Shown: positions 6,893 through 7,093 of the stretch, in pieces
Layout of the letters: each line of letters starts with the position of its first letter
How positions within the stretch are numbered: position 1 is the first letter of the stretch
Source of the DNA: Bacteroidales bacterium
GTDB lineage: Bacteria; Bacteroidota; Bacteroidia; Bacteroidales; Bacteroidaceae
Direction of reading: 5' to 3'
NCBI GenBank assembly: GCA_030523385.1
Contig: JAUNIV010000067.1
Span: 3,077 to 10,169 of the forward strand
Length of the DNA stretch: 7,093 nucleotides
The notes under the pieces: generated by a model
The model's input: only the letters and a program-made list of their open reading frames with translations
The model's database searches: none
What the model was told of the DNA's origin: nothing
Translations under genes and position numbers: made by a program

Positions 6893-6923
6893 TTTTACGC
6901 AGTGGATTGAGTATTTTTACGCA
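6893..6923 (+). repeat. Paired 9-bp direct repeats TTTTACGCA
   Basis: TTTTACGCA is present at 6893-6901 and at 6915-6923, a period of 22 bp with a 13-bp spacer, in AT-rich DNA. Two roughly 9-bp direct repeats separated by 12-13 bp, on one face of the helix, is the layout known for LytTR-type response-regulator sites. The regulator and the controlled gene are not visible here, so an operator role is inference. Confidence 0.6.
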
Positions 6924-6989
6924 CTATAAAGATAGGGAATTATTTGGCTTATAATGATGCACCAAATAAAGAAAAAGCACTTAAAAAAT

Positions 6990-7054
6990 ATTCGAGTACA
7001 GCCGAAAGTTTTCACATTTTCATCAAAAGATTCGAGTATAGCCGAATATTTTCC
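6990..7054. repeat. Two TTCGAGTAYAGCCGAA partial dyads 40 bp apart
   Basis: TTCGAGTACAGCCGAA (6991-7006) and TTCGAGTATAGCCGAA (7031-7046) differ at one base. Similarity continues on both sides: A before each copy, and TTTTC after a 2-base difference. Each copy has TTCG/CGAA arms flanking a TA-rich centre, giving partial two-fold symmetry. The 40-bp period is close to four helical turns and is not a multiple of three, so the repeat is not an in-frame protein repeat. Confidence 0.75.
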
Positions 7055-7093
7055 TAACATTTGTGTTCTCCGATTGGAGCTATCGAATATGCA

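Larger units (their letters stand above)
6563..7093. other. Structured non-coding region downstream of deoC
   Basis: This 531-bp stretch has no reading frame that resembles a protein I recognise and is more AT-rich than the genes before it, especially after about 6780. It contains four sets of repeats, listed separately (6650-6675, 6679-6745, 6893-6923, 6990-7054). A small GGCAG/CTGCC hairpin lies at 6612-6625. No perfect TAnnTTTG promoter is seen on either strand; the closest is AACATTTG at 7056-7063, which matches five of the six fixed positions. No clear intrinsic terminator for the deoC transcript is visible. Short frames open on both strands at the right edge are discussed under findings. 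Confidence 0.7.

Overview
The window looks like ordinary chromosomal DNA from a member of the Bacteroidales (Bacteroides/Phocaeicola-like). Three things suggest this: two sequences match the Bacteroidetes sigma-ABfr -7 element TAnnTTTG upstream of genes; start codons are preceded by A-rich leaders with no clear Shine-Dalgarno; and the protein sequences have a Bacteroidales look. The genus is an inference. All recognised genes lie on the + strand.

Layout. 23-454 encodes a small two-helix membrane protein of the DUF3592 type. A short gap with a -7 element (498-505) leads to mnmG (529-2400), the FAD subunit of the tRNA wobble-uridine modification enzyme. The 57-bp gap after mnmG holds a perfect 16-bp palindrome identical to the ParB-binding parS consensus (2408-2423). 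Then come apt (2458-2982, adenine salvage) and uvrC (2992-4818, excision-repair nuclease), 9 bp apart. A second -7 element (4832-4839) sits between uvrC and a tight three-gene set: dtd (4890-5342, D-aminoacyl-tRNA deacylase), a MazG-like nucleotide pyrophosphohydrolase (5339-5662, overlapping dtd by 4 bp) and deoC (5669-6562, deoxyribose-phosphate aldolase, 6 bp further on). Together these are housekeeping functions in translation quality, nucleotide salvage and sanitation, and DNA repair. The parS site adds a chromosome-segregation element and suggests that the locus may lie near the replication origin.

The last 531 bp (6563-7093) hold no convincing gene but are rich in structure. They contain two strong hairpins built from a shared CCGTTCAGC-type module, with a 13-bp direct repeat between them. 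Further on is a pair of 9-bp direct repeats (TTTTACGCA) exactly 22 bp apart, and then a pair of 16-bp partial dyads (TTCGAGTAYAGCCGAA) exactly 40 bp apart. These are the least explained parts of the window. I see no defence system, mobile-element gene, CRISPR array, tRNA or rRNA, and no evidence of a new multi-gene system.
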